NCBI GenBank assembly: GCA_025360585.1
Contig: JANYBW010000010.1
Coordinates: 48,001 to 112,000, forward strand
Length of the DNA stretch: 64,000 bases
Direction: 5' to 3'
Source of the DNA: Actinomycetes bacterium
GTDB lineage: Bacteria; Actinomycetota; Acidimicrobiia; IMCC26256; PALSA-610
The notes under the pieces were generated by a model, which saw nothing but the letters and a program-made list of their open reading frames with translations, was not told where the DNA came from and did not search any database. Positions 36,095-45,910 of the stretch are shown here, piece by piece (within the stretch, counting starts at the first letter, position 1; each line of letters begins with the position of its first letter). A program made the translations under genes and the position numbers.

Positions 36095-36833
36095 TGACGC
36101 CTCCGTCGCTGCTGACTATGGAGCCGGTCATGTTGTGGGCGTCGTCGGAGGCGAGGTACGCGAAGAGTTTGGCGATGTCGTCGGGTTGGGCGGCCCCACG
36201 ATGGCCGATGTAGGGCTTGATGAGTTCGAAATCGACTTCGTCGGGGAACACAACGCCTTTGACGAGGTTCGTCGCCACTCCGGCGGGCGCGATGGCATTG
36301 ACGCGCAGCGGTTGTTTGATGTATTCCATCGCAAGGCTGCGGGTGAGTTGCACGACCGCGCCTTTGCTCATGGAATACGCAACGTTGTAGGCCATTCCCA
36401 TGAGTCCCGCGTTGGAGGCGATGTTCACGATGTTGCCGTTGCGTTGCAGGAGATGCGGAATCGCGGCCTGCGCCATGTAGACCGGACCGTGCACGTTCAC
36501 CGCCATGAGCCGCAGATATTGCTCATTCGTCATTTCGGTGAAGTGCGCCATGAACACGATGCCCGCGACATTGCCCAATACGTCGAGTCCACCAAGGCGC
36601 TCCACGCAGTCCGCGACCGCGCGTTTGCAAGCGGACTGATCAGTCACGTCTGCGACGACACCAACGACGGCACCGTTGCTCAAGGTCACGGTTTCTTCGA
36701 TACCGGCCGGGTTCGCGTCGATTCCGTATACCCGCGCGCCTTCGGATTGCAGTCGCAATGCAGTCGCGCGTCCGATGCCGGAACCGGCTCCGGTGATGAG
36801 CGCAACCTTGCCGGTAAAGCGTTGTGAAGTCAT
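36084..36833 (-). CDS. Short-chain dehydrogenase/reductase
   Basis: 249 residues. Nucleotide loop TGAGSGIG near residue 12, catalytic Ser in NIASNAG and the Y-x-x-x-K pair in YSMSK; the C-terminus VSSDGGVTAG is typical. A classical SDR using NAD(P)H on an unknown alcohol or ketone. Divergent from the zinc alcohol dehydrogenase with 43 nt between, so they may be regulated together. Confidence 0.9.
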   Translation of the reverse strand: MTSQRFTGKVALITGAGSGIGRATALRLQSEGARVYGIDANPAGIEETVTLSNGAVVGVVADVTDQSACKRAVADCVERLGGLDVLGNVAGIVFMAHFTEMTNEQYLRLMAVNVHGPVYMAQAAIPHLLQRNGNIVNIASNAGLMGMAYNVAYSMSKGAVVQLTRSLAMEYIKQPLRVNAIAPAGVATNLVKGVVFPDEVDFELIKPYIGHRGAAQPDDIAKLFAYLASDDAHNMTGSIVSSDGGVTAG

Positions 36834-36876
36834 GGGCCGGAAACGTAGCCGTCGGCGATGGCGTATCGTCTGAACC

Positions 36877-37884
36877 ATGCGTCAAGTTCGAATTCATGGT
36901 CCTGAAGATGTGCGGATTGATGAGGTTGCGCCACCCGAGCCGGGGCCGCGCGATGTCGTGGTGAAGGTCGCGGCCTGCGGGATCTGCGGCACCGATGTCA
37001 CCTACGCAAAACACGGCGGAATGATGGGCCCAACCAAGGATCCGATGCCGATTGGTCACGAGATTTCGGGGATCGTGCTGTTCGTGGGTGCCGAAGTCCG
37101 CGGCATCGATGTTGGCATGCGCGTTGTGGTGCATCCCGGCGGCGGCAGCTTTGGGATTGGTAACGGTGCGCCCGAAGGTGGCCTCGCCGATGAGCTCCTT
37201 GTTCGCAACGCGGCCGACGGCGGTCGTATTTTTCCGATCCCCGATTCGCTGGCGCTCGACATTGCCGCGCTCGCTGAGCCGCTCGGAGTGGGCATGCATG
37301 GGGTCGAGCAAGCCAACGTTGCGGCGACTGACAAGCTCGCGATTTTCGGCGCCGGACCAATTGGTTTAAGCGCCCTTGCTGCCGCGCTCGATCGAGGGCT
37401 TACGGACATTGCCGTCATTGATCTTTCACCCGCTCGCCTAGCAATCGCGGCTGAGCTTGGTGCGGCGCTCACGATCAACGCGAGCGAGACCAACGTGTGG
37501 AAGGCACTCAGTGAAGCGCACGGAACTGCGCCCGCCCTCGGAATGCCGATGGCGGCCACGGATGCGTTTATCGAGGCTTCCGGCGCACCCACAGTGATTC
37601 CCGACATCATCAACCGCGCCAAAGCGCACGCTCGCCTTTCGGTCGTAGCGCTGCATCACGAATCGACGCCCGTGAGTTTTTTGGTTGTGTTGTTCAAAGA
37701 ACTCACGATCAGAGGTTCGATGGAGTATCCGGCTGATTTCGCTTCGACCGTCGAGTTATTGCAACGCCGTGATCTTTCGCCGATGGTCACGCACCGCTAC
37801 GACCTCTCCGAATTTTCCAGCGCAATGACGGCGATGACGGATCGCAACGGAGGCAAAGTTCTGCTCACCATGGGCGCACAATGA
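36877..37884 (+). CDS. Zinc-type alcohol dehydrogenase (MDR family)
   Basis: 335 residues. Catalytic zinc ligands in CGICGTD and GHE; Rossmann loop IFGAGPIGLSALAAA. The four-cysteine structural zinc loop is missing: the segment after VVVHPGGG is Gly-rich instead. It resembles sorbitol/threonine-type dehydrogenases with a reduced lobe. It overlaps the next gene by 4 nt. Confidence 0.85.
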   Translation: MRQVRIHGPEDVRIDEVAPPEPGPRDVVVKVAACGICGTDVTYAKHGGMMGPTKDPMPIGHEISGIVLFVGAEVRGIDVGMRVVVHPGGGSFGIGNGAPEGGLADELLVRNAADGGRIFPIPDSLALDIAALAEPLGVGMHGVEQANVAATDKLAIFGAGPIGLSALAAALDRGLTDIAVIDLSPARLAIAAELGAALTINASETNVWKALSEAHGTAPALGMPMAATDAFIEASGAPTVIPDIINRAKAHARLSVVALHHESTPVSFLVVLFKELTIRGSMEYPADFASTVELLQRRDLSPMVTHRYDLSEFSSAMTAMTDRNGGKVLLTMGAQ

Positions 37885-39932
37885 ATTCGTATTCGCATCT
37901 GTTATCGCCGGGCCGCATCGGCACCATGGAATTACGCAATCGGATTTTGATGGCGCCGATGGGCGAAGAACTCGCGGAGCTCGACGGAACGTCAGGCCCC
38001 GCGCAGATTTCGTACCTCGAGGCGCGAGCGCGTGGCGGCGCGGCGCTGGTGACCCTCGGGTCGGTAGCAGTGGCGTGGCCATCGGGCACAGCAAACAAAC
38101 GACAAAACGGCCTGAACCTTCCAGAGTTTGAGCCCGGAATACGTGCGCTCGCCGATGCTGCGCATCGCCACGGAGCAAAACTCGCGTTGCAGGTTTCCCA
38201 CATGGGCAAAGTAGCGCGCAACGACATCATCGACGGACGGCCGATGTGGGTCCCATCGAAGCCGTCGGCGAGCGGTTTCGATTCGTTACTCATGATGATG
38301 ACCGCCGATGAAATGCAAAAATCGACCGAAGAAATGATGGGCCCGAACGCGAAGGCATCGTTTCACGAAATGACCCACGCGGACATTCTTACGTTGATCG
38401 GTTGGTTTGCCGACGCGGTCGAAAACGCTCGAGATTGGGGAGTCGATGGCATCGAGTTGCATGCCGGGCACGGCTACATCCTCGATGAATTTCTCTCCGG
38501 CGCGAGCAACCGCCGCAACGATGAATATGGTGGCGATATCCGCGGCCGCGCGCGGTTGTTACTTGAAGTGATTGCCGCGATTCGCGAACGGGTCGGAGAC
38601 GACTATCCGTTGTGGGCGAGGATCAACGCGCTCGAATACTTCACGCAAGGCGCGAATACGTTCGATGACGCGCTCGAGCTTGCACCGCTGCTCGAAGCCG
38701 CGGGGCTCGACGCGATCCACGTCTCGGCGTACGCTGATTCGAACATTGCGATTGGCTTCACCGAATCTCACACTGCGCACGAGCCTGGCAAGCTCGTCGA
38801 TTTTGCACGCCAGATCAAAGCCGTCGTCGGCATTCCCATCATTGCGGTGGGTCGGATTGAACCCGCAGTCGGCGATGCATTGATGAGCGAGGGCGCAGTC
38901 GATTTCATCGCAATGGGCCGCAAACTCCTTGCCGACCCTGAGCTCCCCAACAAACTTGCAGCAGAAACGGCGCTGGATAGCGCGTCGGATGTTCGGCCGT
39001 GCATGTATCACTATCGCTGCATTGGCAATATCTTCACCCGCGAAGGCGTCCGTTGCGCGTCGAACCCTTTCGTTGGTCGCGAATCGGAAATGCGCATGGA
39101 TGCGGCTGTTGTGTCGAAACGCATCGCGATCATTGGTGGCGGGCCCGCAGGCATGGAAACGGCTCGCATATCTGCGCTGCGCGGCCACCGCGTAACGCTC
39201 ATCGAAGCCCACGAATATCTCGGCGGGCGCCTTGCGTTTGCCGCCGCGACCTATGCCCCCAACGCCGACATGCTGGCCTGGCTCACGCGCCAAATCACGC
39301 AACTTGATATCGACGTTCGGCTCAGCACCGTCGCGTCCGCGGCGCTCATCGAATCACTCTCGCCGGACGTTGTTATCGATGCCACCGGTGGAATCTGGCG
39401 TAAGCCGAATATCGGCGGGGCTCAGCTTGACCACGTCCGCGATCTCGCGAGCTTGCGCGGCTGGACGATTGATGGCGAACCGCTGACATCCGAAGTCTCG
39501 GCCAACATCGTGATCATCGGTGGTGGACGCGCGGGCTGTGGATTTGCGCATTTGGCGCGCACCCAAGGCCACCGCGTGACTGTCATGGAGGAATCGCAAG
39601 TTTTCGCGCCACAGTTCGGTATGCCCGGCCGTTGGCGCCACGTTCACGAACTCCTCGAATCTGGAGTTGCGTTGAAACGCGGTGCCCGCGCAACCGAAAT
39701 CACACCGACGTCAGTGCGCTACTCCGACGCTGAAGGCGATCATGAAGCCCCTGCGAACGTTGTCATCACAGTGCCAACCGTCGAGGCAAACCCAGGCATC
39801 GCGGCAGCATTCGACACGAGAAACCAAACAACGGCGCTGCCGTTCGAACTTCATCGAGTCGGCGACTGCACGGGACCCCGATTTCTCGAAGGTTCCCTCC
39901 TCGACGCCACGCAACTCGCCATCATCCTCTAA
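37881..39932 (+). CDS. FadH-like NADH:flavin oxidoreductase with FeS and FAD domains
   Basis: 683 residues, the length of 2,4-dienoyl-CoA reductase and trimethylamine dehydrogenase. Order: old-yellow-enzyme barrel (NRILMAPMGE, DGIELHAGHGYILDEFLS), FeS segment, then an FAD/NAD(P) part (AIIGGGPAGMETARISALRGH). The FeS segment reads C374-x2-H377-x2-C380-x11-C392, so one of the four usual cysteines is a histidine. Coupled to the alcohol dehydrogenase upstream; the substrate is likely an enone or enoyl compound. Confidence 0.87.
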   Translation: MNSYSHLLSPGRIGTMELRNRILMAPMGEELAELDGTSGPAQISYLEARARGGAALVTLGSVAVAWPSGTANKRQNGLNLPEFEPGIRALADAAHRHGAKLALQVSHMGKVARNDIIDGRPMWVPSKPSASGFDSLLMMMTADEMQKSTEEMMGPNAKASFHEMTHADILTLIGWFADAVENARDWGVDGIELHAGHGYILDEFLSGASNRRNDEYGGDIRGRARLLLEVIAAIRERVGDDYPLWARINALEYFTQGANTFDDALELAPLLEAAGLDAIHVSAYADSNIAIGFTESHTAHEPGKLVDFARQIKAVVGIPIIAVGRIEPAVGDALMSEGAVDFIAMGRKLLADPELPNKLAAETALDSASDVRPCMYHYRCIGNIFTREGVRCASNPFVGRESEMRMDAAVVSKRIAIIGGGPAGMETARISALRGHRVTLIEAHEYLGGRLAFAAATYAPNADMLAWLTRQITQLDIDVRLSTVASAALIESLSPDVVIDATGGIWRKPNIGGAQLDHVRDLASLRGWTIDGEPLTSEVSANIVIIGGGRAGCGFAHLARTQGHRVTVMEESQVFAPQFGMPGRWRHVHELLESGVALKRGARATEITPTSVRYSDAEGDHEAPANVVITVPTVEANPGIAAAFDTRNQTTALPFELHRVGDCTGPRFLEGSLLDATQLAIIL

Positions 39933-39943
39933 AGCTCTGAGGA

Positions 39944-40138
39944 CTACTGGCCGCCTTTTTGGACGTAGCTGCGCACGAACTCTTCGGCGTTGCTTTCCAG
40001 CACCGAATCGATCTCGTCGAGCAAATCGTCGAGTTCTTCTTTGATCTTTTCGCCCTGTTTGGTTGGGGCCGTCACTTCGTCGACGGTCTCTTCGCGCGCT
40101 TGAGGCGCTGGTTTCTGTTTGCGTTCACGTTCGGGCAT
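39944..40138 (-). CDS. pup: Prokaryotic ubiquitin-like protein Pup
   Basis: 64 residues, mostly charged and disordered, with the ARC-binding helix [25 protein letters not shown] and the C-terminal GGQ. Dop deamidates this Gln to Glu before ligation to target lysines by PafA. AGGAGGT lies 5-6 nt before the ATG. It is downstream of dop in the same direction, 52 nt apart. Confidence 0.96.
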   Translation of the reverse strand: MPERERKQKPAPQAREETVDEVTAPTKQGEKIKEELDDLLDEIDSVLESNAEEFVRSYVQKGGQ

Positions 40139-40190
40139 CGCTGACCTCCTCCGTCGTCGAGAGTCGTTCCGTTCCTATCGGCAGATCACC

Positions 40191-41678
40191 CTAGGACTGC
40201 AGCCGTTCTACCAGTTGTCGTGGGGTCGAACACTCGTTAAAGAGCGCTTCGGTGTGAATTTTTGTACCCCGCAGCGGCTCCATCATCGGGATTCGTCGCA
40301 ATGGGTCGGAGCCAACGTCGAGAATCACGCTGTCCCAGTTGGCCGCAACGACCGAATCGGGCCAAAGCTCCAACAGCCGACCACGGAAGTACGCCCTGGT
40401 CGTAGGGGGCGGCTCGACCATTGCGGCCACCACATCGTCTTCGTCGAGCAGCCGTTCGATCTTGCCGCTGCGCACGAGTTTTTCGTAGATCGACTTTTCG
40501 GGCCGAACGTCGTGATACTGCAAATCCAGCAGCGCCAGTTTGGCATCGGTCCATGGCAAATTGTCTCGTTCGCGATAACCCTGCAACAGCCGATACTTCG
40601 TAACCCAATCAAGCACGCCGTCGAGTTGCATCGGATCGGTTTCCAACGCGCTGAGGACTCGTTCCCATTGCGTGAGTACTTGCTCGCCAACTTCTTCGCC
40701 GCCGTGCGATTCATGGCCGCGTTCATCCGCATATTTGCGAGCAAGCCGGTAGAACTCCCATTGCAGTTCCAACGCAGTTGCCGACGTTCCGTCGGCAAGG
40801 CCAAGTACGGCCTTCAACGAAGGATCATGCGAGACGGTCCGCATATACGGAACCGGTGACGACAACCGAAAATCACGATCAATGAAATCGTCTTCGATCA
40901 TGTTGAGCACGATCGCGGTGGTACCAACCTTCAGAAACGTACTGATTTCGCAGAGATTCGCGTCGCCGACGATCACGTGTAGACGCCGGTACTTCAGCGG
41001 ATCGCAATGCGGTTCATCGCGAGTGTTCACGATCGGCCGCTTCAACGTGGTTTCTAATCCAACTTCTTCTTCGAAGAAATCAGCACGTTGCGAAATTTGG
41101 AAACCACACTTTTCCGCACCGTTTTCGGAACCGACTTTGCCGGCACCACAAAAGATTTGCCGAGTCACAAACCATGGCGTGATGTTGCGCACGATCGACC
41201 CGAACGAGATGTTGCGATCCACGAGATAGTTCTCGTGGGTGCCGTAGCTATTGCCTTTGCCATCGGAATTGTTTTTGTAGGTAACGACCTCTTGGCCCTG
41301 TGGAATCAGGTTGCGTGCCGCGATCATCGAGCGCGCAAGGATGCGCTCGCCGGCTTTGTCGTACAAAGTGCACTGCAACGCGTCGCTGCATTCCGGTGCC
41401 GAATACTCAGGATGCGCGTGATCAACGTAATAGCGGGCACCGTTGGTGAGCACCGCATTCACGAGATGGGTTTCGATCTCCGGGGGCTGCGCGCCGTCGC
41501 GAGCAAAACCTCGCGCATCGCTGCCCGGATGTTCGTCGTCGAAATCCCAGCCGATCTTTTTCTGATCCACAAACGCGTTGATGAGCAGGCTCGATGCCAA
41601 AACGTGGTTGAGGTCCGCGGTGCCGCGCAGTACGACGCCGTATTCGGTTTCGATACCAATGATCTTGGGAAGGGCCAC
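40191..41678 (-). CDS. dop: Depupylase/deamidase Dop
   Basis: 495 residues of the glutamine-synthetase-like Pup ligase/Dop family. GIETEYGVVLRG begins the fold. The Dop-specific loop (WDFDDEHPGSDARGF, residues about 43-57) separates it from PafA. ITPWFVTRQIFCGAGKVG and NTRDEPHCDP are the ATP/Mg and Pup contact regions. It converts Pup-Gln to Pup-Glu and removes Pup from substrates. Confidence 0.95.
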   Translation of the reverse strand: MALPKIIGIETEYGVVLRGTADLNHVLASSLLINAFVDQKKIGWDFDDEHPGSDARGFARDGAQPPEIETHLVNAVLTNGARYYVDHAHPEYSAPECSDALQCTLYDKAGERILARSMIAARNLIPQGQEVVTYKNNSDGKGNSYGTHENYLVDRNISFGSIVRNITPWFVTRQIFCGAGKVGSENGAEKCGFQISQRADFFEEEVGLETTLKRPIVNTRDEPHCDPLKYRRLHVIVGDANLCEISTFLKVGTTAIVLNMIEDDFIDRDFRLSSPVPYMRTVSHDPSLKAVLGLADGTSATALELQWEFYRLARKYADERGHESHGGEEVGEQVLTQWERVLSALETDPMQLDGVLDWVTKYRLLQGYRERDNLPWTDAKLALLDLQYHDVRPEKSIYEKLVRSGKIERLLDEDDVVAAMVEPPPTTRAYFRGRLLELWPDSVVAANWDSVILDVGSDPLRRIPMMEPLRGTKIHTEALFNECSTPRQLVERLQS

Positions 41679-41974
41679 ATCCCGGAGGCTACGTGCCCGT
41701 TGCCGATGAAGCCGTGACCCCGCAACGTTGAGGCGATACGCAGGCGAACGAACGAGCTCAAGAGATCCCGATTGCGGTGATAGCCGCGTTCGTTTACGCC
41801 ACCTCGATCGCTACCTCATCGGCTACAGCTCCTCGGCAGCGGCTCCTCGGCAGCGGCCGGGCGTCATATCACCGCCGAAATGAGCGCGGGCCATCATCGT
41901 CGGCAGCGGTATCGGTGTCGAGTATCACGTCAGTTTGCGGATAGCTCCCCATAGAGCGCCGACGTTACCAACGA
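41679..41974. other. Dop-ARC spacer without gene
   Basis: The 296 bp hold no supported frame. GCTCCTCGGCAGCG occurs twice in tandem at 41828-41841 and 41842-41855. No clear promoter or terminator. Confidence 0.5.
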
Positions 41975-43726
41975 TTAGAGGTACTGGCCCGTCGTGACTT
42001 TTTCGATTTGGCGGCCACCGCGGTGCTCATCGTCTTTGGAAATGATCGTGCGCACATAGACGATCCGCTCACCCTTTTTCCCTGAGATTTTCGCCCAGTC
42101 GTCAGGGTTGGTGGTGTTCGGCAAATCTTCGTGTTCGCGAAATTCCTGCTTGATCGAATCAAGCAAATCTTGGGTGCAGATCCCGAGCGAGCCGCCCGCG
42201 ATCTTGCGTTTGATGGAGAGCTTCTTGGCCCGGCGCACAATATTTTCAATCATGGCACCCGAAGAAAAGTCTTTGAAAAACAGGATTTCTTTGTCGCCGT
42301 TTTGGTAGGTGACTTCGAGGAACTTGTTTTCGTCGCCGGTTTCGTACATCGCTTCGACGGCGTCGGCGATCATCGATGTGACCGCCTTTTGGGCATTCCC
42401 TCGCGTCTTTTTCAATTCATCTTCCGCGATGGGCAAACCGGCAGTGAGATACTGATGGAAGATCTGTTTCGCGGAATCGGCATCCGGGCGTTCGATTTTG
42501 ATCTTCACGTCCAGCCGACCCGGCCGCAAAATTGCGGGATCAATCAAATCTTCACGGTTCGACGCACCAATCACGATCACATTGCGCAGCGCTTCAACCC
42601 CATCGATTTCTGCGAGCAGCTGCGGCACGATCGTGGATTCGATATCTGAAGAAATTCCCGTTCCGCGCGTACGGAACAATGAATCCATCTCATCGAAGAA
42701 CACGATGACCGGATTGCCTTCTTCACTCTTTTCCCGAGCTCGTTCGAAGATCAAACGAATTTGGCGTTCGGTTTCACCTACGTACTTATTCAGCAGCTCC
42801 GGGCCCTTCACATTGATGAAGTACGAACGAGCCTTGGTGTTGCCCGTCTTTTCAGCAATACGTTTCGCGAGCGAGTTCGCAACTGCTTTGGCGATCAGCG
42901 TCTTGCCGCAGCCTGGCGGGCCGTACAACAAAATGCCTTTGGGGGGCTGCAGTTCGTGCTCGTGAAAGAGATCCCCGTACAGGTAAGGCAATTCGATCGC
43001 GTCTTTGATCATCTCGATTTGATCATCGAGACCACCGACATCGTCGTAGCTCACGTCGGGAACTTCTTCGAGCACGAGCTCTTCAACTTCGGGCCGCGGA
43101 ACTTTTTCCACGAGCAAACCGGAACGCGCATCCATCAGAAGGTGATCGCCTGGGCGAATGTAAACCCCGATCAACGATTCCGCGAGTTCTGCCACGCGTT
43201 CTTCATCCGCACGGCCAGTCACCAGCGCGCGGTTACCGTCTTCGAGGAGCTCTTTGAACGTAACGACTTCACCGTGGCGTTCGCCACCGCGCACGAGCAC
43301 CACGTTAAGCGATTCATTCAGTACAACTTCGTCGCCGCGCACAATCTCGTCGCCCGCGATTTCGGGGTGCAGCGAGACACGCATTTTGCGGCCGGCGGAA
43401 AACACATCGACAGTACCGTCGTCGTTCGTGTTGAGGAATGTGCCGTACGCATTGGGCGGCATCGTGAGCTTGTCGACTTCTTCACGCAGCGCCGCGATGT
43501 GATCCCGAGCTTCTCGCAACGTGGCCGAGAGCTTCTCGTTTTGCGACATCGCCTGTTGGAGCTGGCCCTTGGTTTCCAGCAGCCGTTCTTCGAGCGTTCG
43601 CACCCGTTTCGGGGCATCTTGGAGGCGGCGGCGCAAAACGAGCACTTCTTCCTCTAAGGCAGCAATCTCTGCCCGCTCATCCGCGGTGAGTCCTGTTGCA
43701 TCATTCGGGAAGTCTTGCGGCGCCAT
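41975..43726 (-). CDS. arc: Proteasome-associated AAA ATPase ARC/Mpa
   Basis: 583 residues from the ATG at 43726, chosen because GGAGGT lies just before it; the ATG at 43738 is inside that site. Coiled coil at about 15-95, OB domains, then AAA with Walker A GPPGCGKT and Walker [11 protein letters not shown]. The C-terminus GQYL supplies the penultimate Tyr used to open the 20S gate. It recognises Pup through the coiled coil and unfolds pupylated proteins. Confidence 0.96.
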   Translation of the reverse strand: MAPQDFPNDATGLTADERAEIAALEEEVLVLRRRLQDAPKRVRTLEERLLETKGQLQQAMSQNEKLSATLREARDHIAALREEVDKLTMPPNAYGTFLNTNDDGTVDVFSAGRKMRVSLHPEIAGDEIVRGDEVVLNESLNVVLVRGGERHGEVVTFKELLEDGNRALVTGRADEERVAELAESLIGVYIRPGDHLLMDARSGLLVEKVPRPEVEELVLEEVPDVSYDDVGGLDDQIEMIKDAIELPYLYGDLFHEHELQPPKGILLYGPPGCGKTLIAKAVANSLAKRIAEKTGNTKARSYFINVKGPELLNKYVGETERQIRLIFERAREKSEEGNPVIVFFDEMDSLFRTRGTGISSDIESTIVPQLLAEIDGVEALRNVIVIGASNREDLIDPAILRPGRLDVKIKIERPDADSAKQIFHQYLTAGLPIAEDELKKTRGNAQKAVTSMIADAVEAMYETGDENKFLEVTYQNGDKEILFFKDFSSGAMIENIVRRAKKLSIKRKIAGGSLGICTQDLLDSIKQEFREHEDLPNTTNPDDWAKISGKKGERIVYVRTIISKDDEHRGGRQIEKVTTGQYL

Positions 43727-43964
43727 CGGAACCTCCATCTTGGTTTTCGGACCCTATCTCCGGTTCAGAACCAACTCGTGGCATCCGATACGTTGGACAG
43801 CGTCGCCAAGTTCCCCGGTGTCTCGGGTAGCTTCACGAGCCTGCTAGATAGATGTCTGTAAAGCTTGATCGGCCAGCCGATGAAGGTTTTCAGTATTCGC
43901 AACACGATTGTCCCACTAATGCCCACCACCGATATCTCGAATGAGTTAAAGCGAGGAACGCAGC

Positions 43965-44201
43965 ATGAAGGTCTGGATCGATCAGGATCTATGCACCGGA
44001 GACGGACTGTGCGAGGAGATCGCACCTGATGTGTTCACCCTGTTGGACGACGGCCTTGCCTACGTCAAAGAAGGCGCCAAGGTTTTCGATAAGCCCGGCG
44101 GCGCCGAAGGCCTTGCAAATATTCCCGATGGCCAACTCGACGCGGTGATCGAATCCGCCGAGGAATGCCCCGGCGAATGCATCTTCATCGAAGCTGAATA
44201 G
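43965..44201 (+). CDS. Ferredoxin, single-cluster 3Fe-4S/4Fe-4S type
   Basis: 78 residues. C10-x5-C16 near the start and ECPGEC (C68, C72) near the end. The usual second cysteine of a 4Fe cluster is Asp13, so a 3Fe-4S or Asp-ligated cluster is expected. APDVF follows, as in actinobacterial P450-type ferredoxins. Ferredoxin genes sit beside arc in other actinobacteria; the link is unexplained. The 226 bp before it hold no gene. Confidence 0.9.
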   Translation: MKVWIDQDLCTGDGLCEEIAPDVFTLLDDGLAYVKEGAKVFDKPGGAEGLANIPDGQLDAVIESAEECPGECIFIEAE

Positions 44202-44253
44202 CACGCTCGCGCGGTCGGCTTTGACGCCGTCAAGCGCAGCCAAAACGAACGTT

Positions 44254-44279
44254 CGGCGGCACCCGCATGGGTGCCGCCG
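44254..44279. terminator. Bidirectional terminator hairpin
   Basis: CGGCGGCACCC pairs with GGGTGCCGCCG around loop GCAT, followed by TTGCGTTTGTG. It lies between the ends of the convergent ferredoxin and carotenoid-oxygenase-like genes and can serve both. Confidence 0.75.
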
Positions 44280-44295
44280 TTGCGTTTGTGCCTCG

Positions 44296-45858
44296 TTACG
44301 CCTCCGGCACCCAGATACCGTGGAAACCAAACGGGACCCTTTGCGGAAGCCGAACCGTTGCTACGGGAGCCTTCGCGATATCCGCGGCGTCCAGGATCAA
44401 CAACTCGCTGCCATCGGTCGCGGCGTCGTATACGACAGTTAGCACCCAGCCTTCGTCTTGCCCCGCGGTGGCATTCGCCGGAACGAACACCGCTTCTCCG
44501 GCACTTTGCGATGCTGCGAGCTGATGCATTGTGGTGCTTTTGGTCTGGTGATCGTGTTTGATCACCCCGCCAAAGCCAATTTCCCCACGCGACGATTCGC
44601 TGGTCGCGACGGCATAGCTAAACCGGTGTTCTAAACCGGCGCGCCGTGGGTCGATGCGCGGAAACTCCTGGCCCCGGTCGTCGAGTATTTCATCGGCCAC
44701 GGAACCGCGATCGAGATCGATCGTCCAGCGATGCAAACTTCCAAGCCCCTCAGCAACCCCATACCGATCACGATCGAACATCTTCGAATACCGAACGACG
44801 TCCATCACAATCGTGTTGCCGCGTTCAAACGCGTTGGCCACATGAAACACGTAACACGGTGGAATATCGATCCAACGGACCTTTTCGCTGCCGGAGCGCG
44901 CCAGCACCCCGAGCCGAGCGCCGGCACTCGGCTTCCATGTCGCTGGGAAGGGATGGTCTGTGAACAAGTTAAGGTCGTACACGACCGGAAGATCCATGAA
45001 CACAACGTGGTGCTGCGTCACCGCAAAGTCGTGCATCATCACAGGCCGGGGAATATCGATGTCGACGGTGCGCGTGAGTTTGCCGTGTCGATCAATCGTA
45101 TGAAACGCGACGTACGGGGGTGCGAGGAAGTTCGCGCCGAAGCACAGCATCTCTCCCGAAACGGGATCGATTTTGGGGTGTGCGGTCATGACTGTTTTGA
45201 GCGCGCCGTGCATGTCGTAGCGGCCGAGCGTTTCGAGATCGGTTGAAATTTCAGTCGGCAACGCCACTTCGTACAGCGCCAGAATCTTTCCTGCGTGCGC
45301 GACAAGGCTGGTGTTGGCCGCGCTGCCCGCGGGCGAGACCTCAGCGGGCTGCCCCAATCGTGCGGGTTCGTGCAGGCTCTTGAGCGCTTGGTCGGTACGG
45401 ACCCAACGGTTTCGGTACGAAGCCTTGCCCTCGCCCAGCTCGATGCCGTGCACCATGCCGTCGCCAAGGAACCAGTGATACTTCGCCGGGTTCGGCGCAA
45501 CGATCGGATTCGGTCCGTTGCGCAAAAGCCGGCCGCGCAGCTCCTTCGGTATCGTGCCTCGGACAAGCAGGTTGGGAGTGTTCAACTCGCTATGAACGGG
45601 GGCGAAATTTCCACGCAGATACGGGTTCGGCGAATCCCGCGGAACTGTGGGAGATGGCGGCTTCGCAGCGGTAACCCGAGCGCGTTTCGTCGACGCTTGG
45701 CCCGCGCCGCCGGACCTAGCCCCGGAGCTGGAGTCCGAGCCGGAGCAACCGGCGAGGCTGGCGGAGGCGCTGACCGTGACGCTGGCCGTGAGGCCCGCGC
45801 TGAGCACCGCACCGCCGACGAGGAACTGTTTGCGGGAGAGCTCCCGTGATTCCGTCAT
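44296..45858 (-). CDS. Carotenoid oxygenase (RPE65 family), exported lipoprotein
   Basis: 520 residues. The seven-bladed propeller has the four metal His in TAHPKID, MMHDFAVT, VFHVANAF and FGFHGIW, so the iron site looks intact. LLRNGPNPIV is the family opening. Unusually, the N-terminus carries a Tat-like signal (SRKQFLVGG, R-K in place of R-R) and a lipobox LAGC with Cys38, then a Ser/Gly linker. It probably cleaves a carotenoid or stilbene outside the membrane. Promoter and TetR operator directly precede the ATG. Confidence 0.85.
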   Translation of the reverse strand: MTESRELSRKQFLVGGAVLSAGLTASVTVSASASLAGCSGSDSSSGARSGGAGQASTKRARVTAAKPPSPTVPRDSPNPYLRGNFAPVHSELNTPNLLVRGTIPKELRGRLLRNGPNPIVAPNPAKYHWFLGDGMVHGIELGEGKASYRNRWVRTDQALKSLHEPARLGQPAEVSPAGSAANTSLVAHAGKILALYEVALPTEISTDLETLGRYDMHGALKTVMTAHPKIDPVSGEMLCFGANFLAPPYVAFHTIDRHGKLTRTVDIDIPRPVMMHDFAVTQHHVVFMDLPVVYDLNLFTDHPFPATWKPSAGARLGVLARSGSEKVRWIDIPPCYVFHVANAFERGNTIVMDVVRYSKMFDRDRYGVAEGLGSLHRWTIDLDRGSVADEILDDRGQEFPRIDPRRAGLEHRFSYAVATSESSRGEIGFGGVIKHDHQTKSTTMHQLAASQSAGEAVFVPANATAGQDEGWVLTVVYDAATDGSELLILDAADIAKAPVATVRLPQRVPFGFHGIWVPEA

Positions 45859-45893
45859 AACTTAGTATAACTAAGTTAATGTGGTTCTGTCAA
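45859..45893 (-). promoter_or_regulatory. TetR operator within a leaderless sigma-70 promoter
   Basis: Minus strand: TTGACA (45893-45888), 18-nt spacer, TATACT (45869-45864), then 5 nt to the ATG at 45858. AACTTAGT-ATA-ACTAAGTT (45859-45877) is a perfect 8+8 inverted repeat over the -10 box. On the plus strand TATAAC (45866-45871) can be the -10 of the divergent TetR gene, so one operator can shut both promoters. Confidence 0.75.
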
Positions 45894-45910
45894 GTGGTAT
45901 TGTGACGTCA

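Noticed and set aside
35571-36827. 418-codon plus-strand open frame across the antitoxin, repeat and dehydrogenase region
   Set aside because: It is antisense to the antitoxin and dehydrogenase genes, which have clear family motifs, and includes the repeat array.
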